64,000 bases of DNA from Aegilops tauschii subsp. strangulata (taxonomy: Eukaryota > Streptophyta > Magnoliopsida > Poales > Poaceae): NCBI RefSeq assembly GCF_002575655.3, contig NC_053036.3, forward strand, positions 648,789,387 to 648,853,386, read 5' to 3'. Position 1 is the stretch's first letter. Every line of letters starts with the position of its first letter. This document shows, piece by piece, positions 33,755 to 44,999 of the stretch. Made by a program: the position numbers and the translations under genes. A model generated the notes under the pieces. That model was not told the origin of the DNA, searched no databases, and saw only the letters and a list, made by a program, of their open reading frames with translations.

Positions 33755-34509
33755 TGTAACGCCCACGATGCGGCTATATCTCCCACGTGTCGAGGCACGA
33801 CTTAGAGGCATAACCGCATAGTGGTTTTGTCGCAAGAAGGGTCATCTTCACACAATCCCATGTAATGAACAAGAATGGGATAAAGAGTTGGCTTACAATC
33901 GCCACTTCACACAATACATAAATATTATTCATACATCATCCAAAATACAAACATATAGACCGACTACGGTCAAAATCCAGATGAAAATAAGACAACCCCA
34001 AATGCTAGATCCCCGATCGTCCCAACTGGGCTCCACTACTGATCATCAGGAAAAGACACATAGTAACGACGGCGTTCCTCGTCGAACTCCCACTTGAGAT
34101 CGACGCCATCATCTGCACTGGCATCGTCGGCACCTGCAACTGTTTTGGTAGAATCTGTGAGTCACGGGGACTCAGCAATCTCACACCCGCGAGATCAAGA
34201 CTATTTAAGCTTATAGGAAAGGGAGGTGTAGTGAGGGAGCTGCAGCGGCAAAAGCATATATGGTGGCTAACTTGCGCAAATGAGAGCGAGAAGAGAAGCA
34301 ACGGAAAGGTCGTCATCTAGCAAAGACCAAGAAGTGATCCTGAACTCCGACTTACGTCATACATAACACAGACCGTGTTCACTTCCCGGACTCCGCCGAG
34401 AAGAGACCATCACGGCTACACACGCAGTTGATGTATTTTAATTGGGGTCAAGTGACAAGTTCTCTACAACCGGACATTAACAAATTCCCATCTGCCACAT
34501 AACCGCGGG
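33755..34509 (-). mobile_element. 5' LTR (R/U5-side part) of the gypsy element
   Basis: Plus-strand start tgtaacgcccacgatgcggc adjoins the PBS. The piece runs 755 bp to the direct repeat at 34510, without reaching a terminal ...ggggtgttaca that would match the other LTR. Confidence 0.55.
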
Positions 34510-34669
34510 TAACACTAGTCTGTAGAGTGACTACCTCTCGTCACCCTCTGTGCAACGCCTTGTAAACGTACCACATATATAAATATATTCGGGTGGGGAC
34601 CCCCCCCTCCACTCCGGGGTCCATTTAAAGACATTCTAGGTTTTTGGGTCCTAGGTTGTTTTTCGATGG
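34510..34669. repeat. 160-bp direct repeat, right copy
   Basis: Same sequence and orientation as 26213-26377, with a shorter C-run (9 C). The following 34670-34751 is a short segment of unknown origin before the next LTR. Confidence 0.9.
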
Positions 34670-35350
34670 TCCTACTTCACGGGATCTCTCTATTCTTCTT
34701 CCGATTACTCTGATTTTGTGTACACCTTTGTTTGTGCGTCCTAGCGGCGATTGATACGTCTCCAACGTATCTATAATTTTTGATTGTTCCATGCTATTAT
34801 ATTATCTGTTTTCGATGTTTATGGGCTTTATTAAACACTTTTATATTATTTTTGGGACTAACCTATTAACCCAGAGCCCAGTGCCAGTTTCCGTTTTTCC
34901 CTTGTTTCAATGTTTCGCAGAAAAGGAATATCAAACGGAGTCCAAACGGAATGAAACCTTTGGGAGAGTTATTTTTGGAACGGAAGCAATCCAGAAGACT
35001 TGGAGTGTACGTAAGGGAAGCAACGAGGAAGGCACGAGGTAGGGGGGCGCGCCCACCCCCCTGGGCGCGCCCCCACCCTCGTGGGCCCCTTGTGGCTCCC
35101 CTTACCGACTTCTTTCGCCTATATATATCCATATACCCTAAAACCTTCGGGGAACAGAATAGATCGGGAGTTCCGCCGCCGCAAGCCTCTGTAGCCACCA
35201 AAAACCAATCGAGACCCTGTTCCGGCACCCTGCCGGAGGGGGGATCCCTCACCGGTGGCCATCTTCATCATCCCGGCGCTCTCCATGACGAGGAGGGAGT
35301 AGTTCACCCTCAGGGCTGAGGGTATGTACCAGTAGCTATGTTTGATATCT

Positions 35351-35367
35351 CTCTCTCTCTCTCTCGT
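35351..35367 (+). repeat. (CT)n microsatellite in LTR
   Basis: A tctctctctctctctct run in the 5' LTR, also present but shorter in the 3' LTR (about 40768-40779) and as the complement in the reversed LTR (56765-56791). Confidence 0.8.
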
Positions 35368-36738
35368 GTTCTTGAGGTGGTACGATCTTGATGTATCGCG
35401 AGCTTTGCTATTATAGTTGGATCTTATGTTTTTTCTCCCCCTCTACTCTCTTGTAATGGATTGAGTTTTCCCTTTGATGTTATCTTGTCGGATTGAGTCT
35501 TTAAGGATTTCAGAACACTTGATGTATGTCTTGCATGTGCTTATCTGTGGTGACAATGGGATATCACGTGATCTACTTGATGTATGTTTTGGTGATCAAC
35601 TTGCGGGTTCCGTGACCTCGTGAACTTATGCATAGGGGTTGGCACACTTTTCGTCTTGACTCTCCAGTAGAAACTTTGGGGCACTCTTTGAAGTTCTTTG
35701 TGTTGGTTGAATAGATGAATCTGAGATTGTGTGATGCATGTCGTATAATCATACCCACGGATACTTGAGGTGACATTGGAGTATCTAGGTGACATAAGGG
35801 TTTTGGTTGATATGTGTCTTAAGGTGTTATTCTAGTACGAACTCTATGATAGATCGAACGAAAAGAATAGCTTCGTGTTATTCTACTAGAGACTCTTGAA
35901 TAGATTGATCAGAAAGAATAACTTTGAGATGGTTTCGTACCCTACAATAATCTCTTCATTTGTTCTCCGCTATTAGTGACTTTGGACTGACTCTTTGTTG
36001 CATGTTGACGGATAGTTATATGATCCAATTATGTTATTATTGTTGAGAGAACTTGCACTAGTGAAAGTATGAACCCTGGGCCTTGTTTCCTAGCATTACA
36101 ATACCGTTTACGCTCACTTTTATCACTTGCTACCTTGCTGTTTTTATATTTTCAGTTTACAAATACCCATATCTACCATCCATATTGCACTTGTATCACC
36201 ATCTCTTCGCCGAACTAGTGCACCTATACAATTTACCATTGTATTGGGTGTGTTGGGGACACAAGAGACTCTTTGTTATTTGGTTGCAATGTTGTTTGAG
36301 AGAGACCACCTTCATCCTACGCCTCCCACGGATTGATAAACCTTAGGTCATCCACCTGAGGAAAATTTGCTATTGTCCTACAAACCTCTGCACTTGGAGG
36401 CTCAACAACGTCTACAAGAAGAAGGTTGTGTAGTAGACATCAAGCTCTTTTCTGGCGCCGTTGCCGGGGACGTGTGTGCTTGAAGGTATATCTTTAGATC
36501 TTGCAATCAAATCTTTTTGTTTCTTGTTTTATCACTAGTTTAGTCTATAAAAGAAAACTAAAAAAAATGGAATTAAGGTTGCCTCATATGCTTCATCTTT
36601 TTAATATATTTCGTAAAAATGATGGAAAGGAAAATTGTGCCCAAGTGCTAGAAAAACAATTATATAGAATGCTTGGCATAAAATATGTGAATGATGAGCA
36701 TGATTGCAATGTTGTTAGTATGAATTCTTTGAATACCC

Positions 36739-37335
36739 ATGATGCTAATTAATGATATGCAAAGCCACAAGCTTGGGGATGCTATGTTTTATGAAGATGA
36801 TATTTTTAGCCTCCCAAGTTTTGATGAGCAAATTTATTATGATGATAGCATGCCTCCTATCTATGATGATTATTGTGATCTCACGTATGCTATAAAGAAT
36901 AATGATAACCATGAAACTTGTCATCTTGATCTTAATTTTCAATCACATGATAGTTATTTTGTTGAGTTTGCTCCCACTACTATTGATGAGAATAAATTTG
37001 CTTATGTGGAGAGTAGTAAAAATTCTATGCTAGTAGATCATGAAAATAATGCTTTATTTGCTGGTTATATGGTTGAATTCATTCATGATGCTACTGAAAA
37101 TTATTATGAGGGAGGAATATATGCTTGTAGGAATTGCAATAATATCAAGTTTCCTCTCTATGTGCTGAAAATCTTGAAGTTATGCTTGTTTTACCTTCCT
37201 ATGCTAGTTGATTATTATTCCCATAAGTTGTTTTCTCACAAAATACCTATGCATAGGAAGTGGGATAGACTTAAATGTGCTAGTCATATTCTTCATGATG
37301 CTCTCTTTATGTTTCAACTCTTATCTTTTATGTGA
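36739..37335 (+). CDS. internal ORF of the non-autonomous element, function unknown
   Basis: A 198-codon open frame rich in Asp, Asn, Tyr and His, beginning near MQSHKLGDAMFYEDDIFSLP. An upstream ORF (36501-36752) may belong to the same former protein. No gag, protease or polymerase motif is visible. A cluster of CRNCNNIKFPLYVLKILKLC-type residues near the end includes Cys residues but no canonical zinc knuckle. It lies just downstream of the PBS, where gag would be. It may be a decayed gag-like protein or a fortuitous frame in AT-rich sequence. I do not recognise a family. Confidence 0.35.
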   Translation: MMLINDMQSHKLGDAMFYEDDIFSLPSFDEQIYYDDSMPPIYDDYCDLTYAIKNNDNHETCHLDLNFQSHDSYFVEFAPTTIDENKFAYVESSKNSMLVDHENNALFAGYMVEFIHDATENYYEGGIYACRNCNNIKFPLYVLKILKLCLFYLPMLVDYYSHKLFSHKIPMHRKWDRLKCASHILHDALFMFQLLSFM

Positions 37336-40180
37336 GCATCATTGAAATCATCATGCCTAGCTAGGGGCGTTAAACGTTAGCGCTTGTTGGGAGGCAACCC
37401 AACTTTATTTTTGTTCCCTGATTTTTGCTCATGTTTAGGAATAAATAATTCATCTAGCCTATGGTTAGATGTGTTTTCATGTTTTAATTAGTGTTTGTGC
37501 CAAGTAGAACCTTTGAGAAGACTTGGGTGAAGTCTTTATGATCTTGCTGTAAAAAACAGAAACTTTAGCGCTTACGAGATTAGCTAAAACTTTTTACTGG
37601 AGAGTGCTATTTAGTTGATTATTTTTGCAGATGATTACTAGACAAATTCCTCAGGTCCACGAATTTATTTTAGAATTTTGGGAGTTCTAGAACTATACGT
37701 TTCATACAGATTACTACAGACTGTTCTGTTTTTGACAGATTCTGTTTTCTATGTGTTGTTTGCTTATTTTGATGAATCTATGAGTAGTATCGGAGGGTAA
37801 GAACCATAGAGAAGTTGGAATACAGTAGATATTACACCTATATGAATTTTTAATGAGTTCACAATAGTACCTAAGTGGTGATTTATTTTCTTATACTAAC
37901 GGAGCTTACGAGTTTTCTGTTAAGTTTTGTGTTGTGAAGTTTTCGAGTTTTGGGTAAAGATTCGATGGACTATGGAATAAGGAGTGGCAAGAGACTAAGC
38001 TTGGGGATGCCCAAGGCACCCCAAGGTAATAAGGATAACCAAGCATCTAAGCTTGGGGATGCCCCGGAAGGCATCTCCTCTTTCGTCCTCATCCATGGGT
38101 AACTTTAGTTGGAGCTACATTTTTATTCACCACATGATATGTGTTTTGCTTGGAGCATCATTTTATTTTCTTTTGTTTTTCTTGATGTTTGAATAAAATA
38201 CCAAGATCTGAGATTCTTAAATGTTAGAGAGCCTTCACATAGTTGCACAATTATTCGACTACTCATTGATCTTCGCTTATATCTTCCGGAGTAGTTTGTC
38301 ATTTGCTCTAGTGCTTCACTTATATCCTTTTAGAGCACGGCGGTGGTTTTATTTTGAAGAAATAGATGAACTCTCATGCTTCACTTATATTATTTTGAGA
38401 GTCTTAAACAGCATGGTAATTTGCTTTGGTTATGAAATTAGTCCTAATATGATGGGCATCCAAGAGGGATATAATAGAAACTTTCATATAAAGTGCATTG
38501 AATACTATGAGAAGTTTGATTCTTTATGATTCTTTTGAGATATGAAGATGGTGATATTAGAGTCATGCTAGTGGAGTAGTTGTGAATTTGAGAAATACTT
38601 GTTCTAAAGTTTGTGATTCCCGTAGCATGCACGTATGGTGAACCGTTATGTGATGAAGTCGGAGCATGATTTATTTTTTGATTGTCTTCCTTATGAGTGG
38701 CGGTCAGGGACGAGCGATGGTCTTTTCCTACCAATCTAGCCGCCTAGGAGCATGCGCGTAGTACTTTGTTTCGATAACTAATAGATTTTTGCAATAAGTA
38801 TGTGAGTTCTTTATGACTAATGTTGAGTCCATGGATTATACGCACTCTCACCCTTCCACCATTGCTAGCCTCTCTAATACCGCGCACCTTTCGCCGGTAT
38901 CATACACCCACCATATACCTTCCTCAAAACAGCCACCATACCTACCTATTATGGCATTTCGATAGCCATTCCGAGATATATTGCCATGCAACTTTCCACT
39001 GTTCCGTTTATTATGACACGCTCCATCATTGTCATATTGCTTTGCATGATCATGTAGTTGATATCGTATTTGTGGCAAAGCCACCGTTCATAATTCTTTC
39101 ATACATGTCACTCATGAGTCATTGCACATCCCGGTACACCGCCAGAGGCATTCATATAGAGTCATATTTTGTTCTAAGTATCGAGTTGTAATTCTTGAGT
39201 TGTAAGTAAATAAAAGTGTGATGATCATCATTATTAGAGCATTGTCCCAGTGAGGAAAGGATGATGGAGACTATGATTCCCCCACAAGTCGGGATGAGAC
39301 TCCGGACGAAAAAGAAAAAAAAAAGGAAAAAAGAGGCCATAAAAAAAAGAGAAAGGCCCAAATAAAAAAAATAAAAAAAAGAGAGAAAAAGAGAGAAGGG
39401 ACAATGCTACTATCCTTTTACCACACTTGTGCTTCAAAGTAGCACCATGATCTTCATGATAGAAAGTATCCTATGTTGTCACTTTCATATACTAGTGGGA
39501 ATTTTACATTATAGAACTTGGCCTGTATATTCCAATGATGGGCTTCCTCAAAATGCCCTAGGTCTTCGTGAGCAAGCGAGTTGGATGCACACCCACTTAG
39601 TTTATCTTGTTGAGCTTTCATACACTTATAGCTCTAGTGCATCCGTTGCATGGCAATCCCTACTCACTCACATTGATATCTATTGATGGGCATCTCCATA
39701 GCCCGTTGATATGCCTAGTTGATGTGAGACTATCTTCTCCTTTTTGTCTTCTCCACAACCACCATTCTATTCCACGTATAGTGGTATGTCCATGGCTCAC
39801 GCTCATGTATTGCGTGAAGATTGAAAAAGTTTGAGAACATCAAAAGAATGAAACAATTGCTTGGCTTGTCATCGGGGTTGTGCATGATTTAATTATTTTG
39901 TGTGATGAAGATAGAGCATAGCTAGACTATATGATTTTGTAGGGATAGCTTGCTTTGGCCATGTTATTTTGAGAAGACATGATTGCTTTGTTATTATGCT
40001 TGAAGGATTACTGTTTTCATGTCAATATTAAACTTTTGTTTTGAATCTTATGGATCTGAATATTCTTGCCACAATAAAGAAGATATCATTGATAAATATG
40101 TTAGGTAGCATTCCACATCAAAAATTCTTGTTTTATCATTTACCTACTCGAGGACGAGCAGGAATTAAGCTTGGGGATGC

Positions 40181-40993
40181 TGATACGTCTCCAACGTATC
40201 TATAATTTTTGATTGTTCCATGCTATTATATTATCTGTTTTCGATGTGTATGGGCTTTATTAAACACTTTTATATTATTTTTGTGACTAACCTATTAACC
40301 CAGAGCCCAGTGCCAGTTTCTGTTTTTCCCTTGTTTCAGTGTTTCGCAGAAAAGGAATATCAAACGGAGTCCAAACGGAATGAAACCTTCGGGAGAGTTA
40401 TTTTTGGAACGGAAACAATCCAGAAGACTTGGAGTGTACGTAAGGGAAGCAACGAGGAAGGCACGAGGCAGGGGGTGCGCCCACCCCCCTGGGCGCGCCC
40501 CCCACCCTCGTGGCTCCCCTTACCGACTTCTTTCGCCTATATATATCCATATACCCTAAAACCTTCGGGGAACAGAATAGATCGGGAGTTCCGCCGCCGC
40601 AAGCCTCTGTAGCCACCAAAAACCAATCGGGACCCTGTTCCGGCACCCTGCCGGAGGGGGGATCCCTCACCGGTGGCCATCTTCATCATCCTGGCGCTCT
40701 CCATGACAAGGAGGGAGTAGTTCACCCTCAAGGCTGAGGGTATGTACCAGTAGCTATGTGTTTGATCTCTCTCTCTCTCTCGTGTTCTTGAGGTGGTACG
40801 ATCTAGATGTATCGCGAGCGTTGCTTTTACAGTTGGATCTTATGCTGTTTCTCCCTCTCTACTCGCATGTAATGGATTGAGTTTTCCCTTTAGTTATCTT
40901 ATCGGATTGAGTCTTTAAGGATTTGAGAACACTTGATGTATGTCTTGCATGTGCTTATCTGTGGTGACAATGGGATTTGAGAACACTTGATGT
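40181..40993 (+). mobile_element. truncated 3' LTR with templated filler at its end
   Basis: Matches the 5' LTR up to gacaatggga (about 40966-40975). A second copy of ggatttgagaacacttgatg (40973-40993, original at 40919-40939) then joins it to the Angela-like interior. Confidence 0.7.
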
Positions 40994-41989
40994 TTGACTA
41001 CGCCCGGTCCTTGTTGAAGGTTAAAACAACACATTTGATGAAAAATCGTTGTGGTTTTGATGCGTAGGTAAGAACGGTTCTTGCAAAGCCCATAGCAGCC
41101 ACGCAAAATTTGCAACAACAAAGTAGAGGACGTCTAACTTGTTTTTGCAGGGCTTGCTGTGATGTGATATGGTCAAAACGTGATGATATATAAATTGTTG
41201 TATGAGATGATCATGTTTTGTAACAGTTATCGGCAACTGGCAGGAGCCATATGGTTGTCGCTTTATTGTATGCAATGCAATCGCCATGTAATTGTTTTTA
41301 CTTTATCACTAAGCGGTAGCGATAGTCGTAGAAACAATAGTTTCGAGACGACAACGATGCTACGATGGAGATCAAGGTGTCAAGCCGATGACGATGGTGA
41401 TCATGACGGTGCTTTGGAGATGGAGATCAAAGGCACAAGATGATGATGGCCATATCATATCACTTATATTGATTGCATGTGATGTTTATCCTTTATGCAT
41501 CTTATTTTGCTTAGTACGGCGGTACCATTATAAGATGATCTGTCACTAAATTTCAAGGTATAAGTGTTCTCCTTGAATATGCACCGTTGCGACAGTTGTT
41601 CGTGCTGAGACACCACGTGATGATCGGGTGTGATAAGCTCTACGTTCACATACAACGGGTGCAAGCCAGTTTTGCACATGCAGAATACTCGGGTTAAACT
41701 TGACGAGCCTAGCGTATGCGGATATGGCCTGGGAACACTGAGACCGAAAGGTCGAGCGTGCATCATATAGTATATATGATCAACATAGTGATGTTCACCA
41801 TTGAAGACTACTCCATCTCACGTGATGATCGGACATGGTTTAGTTGATATGGATCATGTGATCATTTAGATGACTCGAGGGATATCTATCTAAGTGGGAG
41901 TTCTTAAGTAATATGATTACTTGAACTTAAATTTATCATGAACTTAGTCCTGATAGTATTAGCATATCTATGTTGTAGATCAATTGCTC

Positions 41990-42830
41990 ATGTATAGCTT
42001 CCCCGTTTTATTTATGATATGTTCCTAGAGAAAACTAAGTTGAAAGTTGATAGTAGCAATGGTGCGGAATAGGTCCGTGATTTGAGGATTATTCTCATTG
42101 CTGCACAGAAGAATTATATCCTTGATGCACCGCTAGGTGATGGACCTATTGTAGGAGGAGATGCATATGATATGAACGTTTGGCAAGCTCGGTATGATGA
42201 CTACTTGATAGTTTAGTGCACCATGTTTTACGGCTTAGAACCGGGACTTCAAAAAACATTTTGAACGTCACGGAGCATATAAGATGTTCCAAGAGCTGAA
42301 ATTGGTATTTCAGACTCATGCCCGTGTTGAGAGGTATGAGACCTCTGACAAGTATTTTGCCTACAAGATGGAGGAGAATAGCTCAACCAGTGAGCATGTG
42401 CTCAGAATGTCTGAGTACTACAATCGCTTGAATCAAGTGGGAGTTAATCTTCCAGATAAGATAGTGATTGATAAAATTCTCTAGTCACTATCACCAAGTT
42501 ACTGGAACTTCGTGATGAACTATAATATGCAAGGGATAACGAAAACGATTCCCGAGCTCTTCGCGATGCTGAAATTAGCGAAGGTAGAAATCAAGAAAAG
42601 CATCAAGTGTTGATGGTTGACAAGACCACTAGTTTCAAGTAAAAGGGAAAGGGAAAGAAAGGGAACTTCAAGAAGAATGGCAAGCAAATTGTCATTCTCA
42701 TCAAGAAGCCCAAAGATAGACCCATGCCTGAAACTGAGTGCTTCTACTGCAAAGGAAATGGCCACTGGAAGTGCAACTGCCCTAGATAGTTGGCGGATAA
42801 GAAGGATGGCAAAGTGAACAAAGGTATTTT
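41990..42830 (+). pseudogene. copia gag remnant
   Basis: The frame at 42284-42484 carries a UBN2-type gag segment (MEENSSTSEHVLRMSEYYNR) ending in TAG. A shifted frame near 42720-42790 carries the CCHC zinc knuckle (CFYCKGNGHWKCNC), then another TAG. The upstream start region has a TAG at 42213. It cannot give a full capsid protein. Confidence 0.75.
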
Positions 42831-43189
42831 GATATACATGTTATTGATGTGTACTTTACTAGTGTTTATAGCAACCCCTCAGTATTTGATACTGGTTCAG
42901 TTGCTAAGAGTAGTAACTCGAAACGGGAGTTGCAAAATAAACAAAGACTAGTTAAAGGCGAGGTGATGATGTCAGTTGGAAGTGATTCCAAGGTTGATAA
43001 GATCACCATCGCACACTCCCTTTACCTTCAGGATTAGTGTTGAACCTAAAATAAATGTTATTTGGTGTTTGCGTTGAGCATGAATATGATTGGATCATGT
43101 TTATTGCAATACGGTTATTCATTTAAGTCAAAGAATAATTGTTGTTCTATTTACATGAATAAAACCTTCTATGGTCATACACTCAATAT

Positions 43190-44286
43190 AATGGTTTATT
43201 GAATCTCGATCGTAGTGATACACATATTCATAATATTGAAGCCAAAAGATGCAAAGTTAATAATGATAGTGCAACTTATATGTGGCACTTCCGTTTAGGT
43301 CATATTGGTGTAAAGCGCATGAAGAAACTCCATGCTGACGGACTTTTGGAATCACTTGATTATGAATCACTTGATGCTTGCGAACCATGCCTCATGGGCA
43401 AGATGCCCAAGACACCATTCTCCGGAACAATGGAGCGAGCCACTGACTTATTGGAAATAATACATACCGATGTATGCGTTCCGATGAGTGTTGAGGCTCG
43501 CGGCGGGTATCATTATTTTCTGACTTTCACAGATGATTTGAACAGATATGGGTATATCTACTTGACGAAACATAAGTCTGAAACATTTGAAAAGTTCAAA
43601 GAATTTCAGAGTGAAGTGGAAAATCATTGTAACAAGAAAATAAGGTTTCTACGATCTGATCGTGGAGATGAAAATTTGAGTTATGAGTTTGGCCTTCATT
43701 TAAAACAATGTGGAATAGTTTCATAACTCACGCCACCTGGAACACCACAGCGTAATGGTGTGTCCGAACGTCATAACCGTACTTTATTAGATATGGTGCG
43801 ATCTATGAAGTCTCTTACCGATTTACCACTATCGTTTTGGGGATATGCATTAGAGACGGCTGCATTCGCGTTAAATAGGGCACCATCTAAATCCGTTGAG
43901 ACGACACCATATGAACTGTGGTTTGGCAAGAAACCTAAGCTGCCGTTTCTTAAAAGTTTGGGGCTACGATGCTTATGTGAAAAAGCTTCAACCTGATAAG
44001 CTCGAACCCAAATCGGAGAAATGTGTCTTCATAGGATACCCAAAGGAGACTGTTGGGTACACCTTTTATCGCAGATCCGAAGGCAAGATATTCGTTGCCA
44101 AGAATGGATCCTTTCTAGAGAAGGAGTTTCTCTTGAAAGAAGTGAGTGGGAGGAAAGTAGAACTTGATGAGGTAGTTGTACCTTCTCTCGAATTGAAAAA
44201 TGGTTCATCATAGAAATCAGTTCCAGTGATGCCTACACCAGTTAGTGAGGAAGTTAATGATGATGACCATGAAACCTCAGATCAAG
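43190..44286 (+). pseudogene. copia GAG-pre-integrase and integrase remnant
   Basis: 43199-43726 encodes the pre-integrase motif (MWHFRLGHIGVKRMKKLH and a CEPCLMGK zinc-finger part) and integrase residues D (IIHTDVCVP) and D (LRSDRGDE). A stop at 43724 precedes the third acidic residue (GVSERHNRTLL, 43757-43790). A further frameshift lies near 43965, before GYDAYVKKLQPDKLEPKSEK. The frame then continues to a TAG at 44211. The downstream linker is split by CACTA-2 at 44290. Confidence 0.85.
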
Positions 44287-44289
44287 TTA

Positions 44290-44520
44290 CACTACTAGGG
44301 AAAACCCTAGTAGTAGCGCTTGTTTTATAGCTAGTAGTAGCGCTGGTACCAGCGCTACCACTAAGGCGCTACAGCTAACTAGTAGCAGTAGCGCTGGAAA
44401 GGGAGCGCTACTTCTATACCTAGTTAGCAGTAGTGCTTTCCTTTGGACAGCGCTACTGCTACTAGTAAGTAGCAGTAGCGCTTGTTCTAAAAAGCGCTGC
44501 TGCTAACTTTTCCTGTATTT
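44290..44520. repeat. CACTA-2 left subterminal repeat array
   Basis: About ten copies of agcgcta/tagcgct-centred motifs (for example gtagtagcgcttg and ccagcgctacca) in both orientations follow the terminal repeat. Confidence 0.85.
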
Positions 44521-44618
44521 TTAAAAATACAGCTTATTTTCGTTGTGTGGTTTTATATAAAGTACTTCCATCATATGATTTTATGACCATGATTACTTAT
44601 TATATATAACAGTGGGTG

Positions 44619-44765
44619 AAATGAACGTGGAGTAGAGTCAAGTGGAGGCAACATGTGGTGCATGTCGAAAGTACTACTCTAATCCAAACTTGATCTAGTT
44701 TGGATTAGTAGTACTTTCGATGTGCACCACATGTTGGCTCCACTTGAATCTAATCCATGTTCATT
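44619..44765. repeat. long hairpin with arms of about 70 bp in CACTA-2
   Basis: The left arm (44619-44690) and right arm (44697-44765) are inverted copies: gtcgaaagtactactctaat against attagtagtactttcgatg, and aagtggaggcaacatgtggt against accacatgttggctccactt. The loop is only a few bases (tgatct). Transcripts would form a near-perfect stem, a plausible source of small RNAs. Confidence 0.85.
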
Positions 44766-44999
44766 TGACCTAATGATATATATAATAACTCAGCATGCTC
44801 ATATAACAACTTAGCATCATGCATCATCGATCATAATAAAAAATAACTCATCATTGGTATCATAATAACAAGTCATACTCATCATCACTGATCATACAAC
44901 TTGTACTCGATACCACATCATCATCATAGTCATCTAACCAATCCTACTTAGTTGTTCTTAGCACATGATCATGAGTATTATTAACTAGCACCTACTACC

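Larger units (their letters stand above)
26378..34509 (-). mobile_element. gypsy (Tekay/Del-like chromovirus) retrotransposon with truncated LTRs
   Basis: On the minus strand the order is: LTR end (33755-34509), primer-binding site (TTGGTAATCAGAGCCA, complement of 33739-33754), leader, gag-pol (32596-28149), then the start of the 3' LTR (tgtaacaccccgg, complement up to 28112) running to 26378. The two LTR pieces show no obvious overlap: the upstream piece looks like the R/U5 end (...gggcgttaca) and the downstream piece like the U3 start. Both stop abruptly at the 160-165-bp direct repeats. The domain order places it in Ty3/gypsy, and the C-terminal chromodomain-like region suggests Tekay. Not autonomous. 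Confidence 0.75.
34752..40993 (+). mobile_element. non-autonomous gypsy-type LTR retrotransposon (Sabrina/WHAM-like LTR), 3' LTR truncated
   Basis: The 5' LTR (34752-36442) starts tgatacgtctccaacgtatc and ends ...gtagacatca. A PBS-like tctggcgccgttgccgggga follows at 36450. The polypurine-like aagcttggggatgc (40167-40180) leads into the 3' LTR (from 40181), which is about 95% similar to the first over 800 bp but breaks off near 40975. The 3.7-kb interior has no gag, RT or integrase and contains repeated aagcttggggatgc motifs (38001, 38050). It would need proteins from another element. Family assignment is from memory of the LTR start and PBS. Confidence 0.75.
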
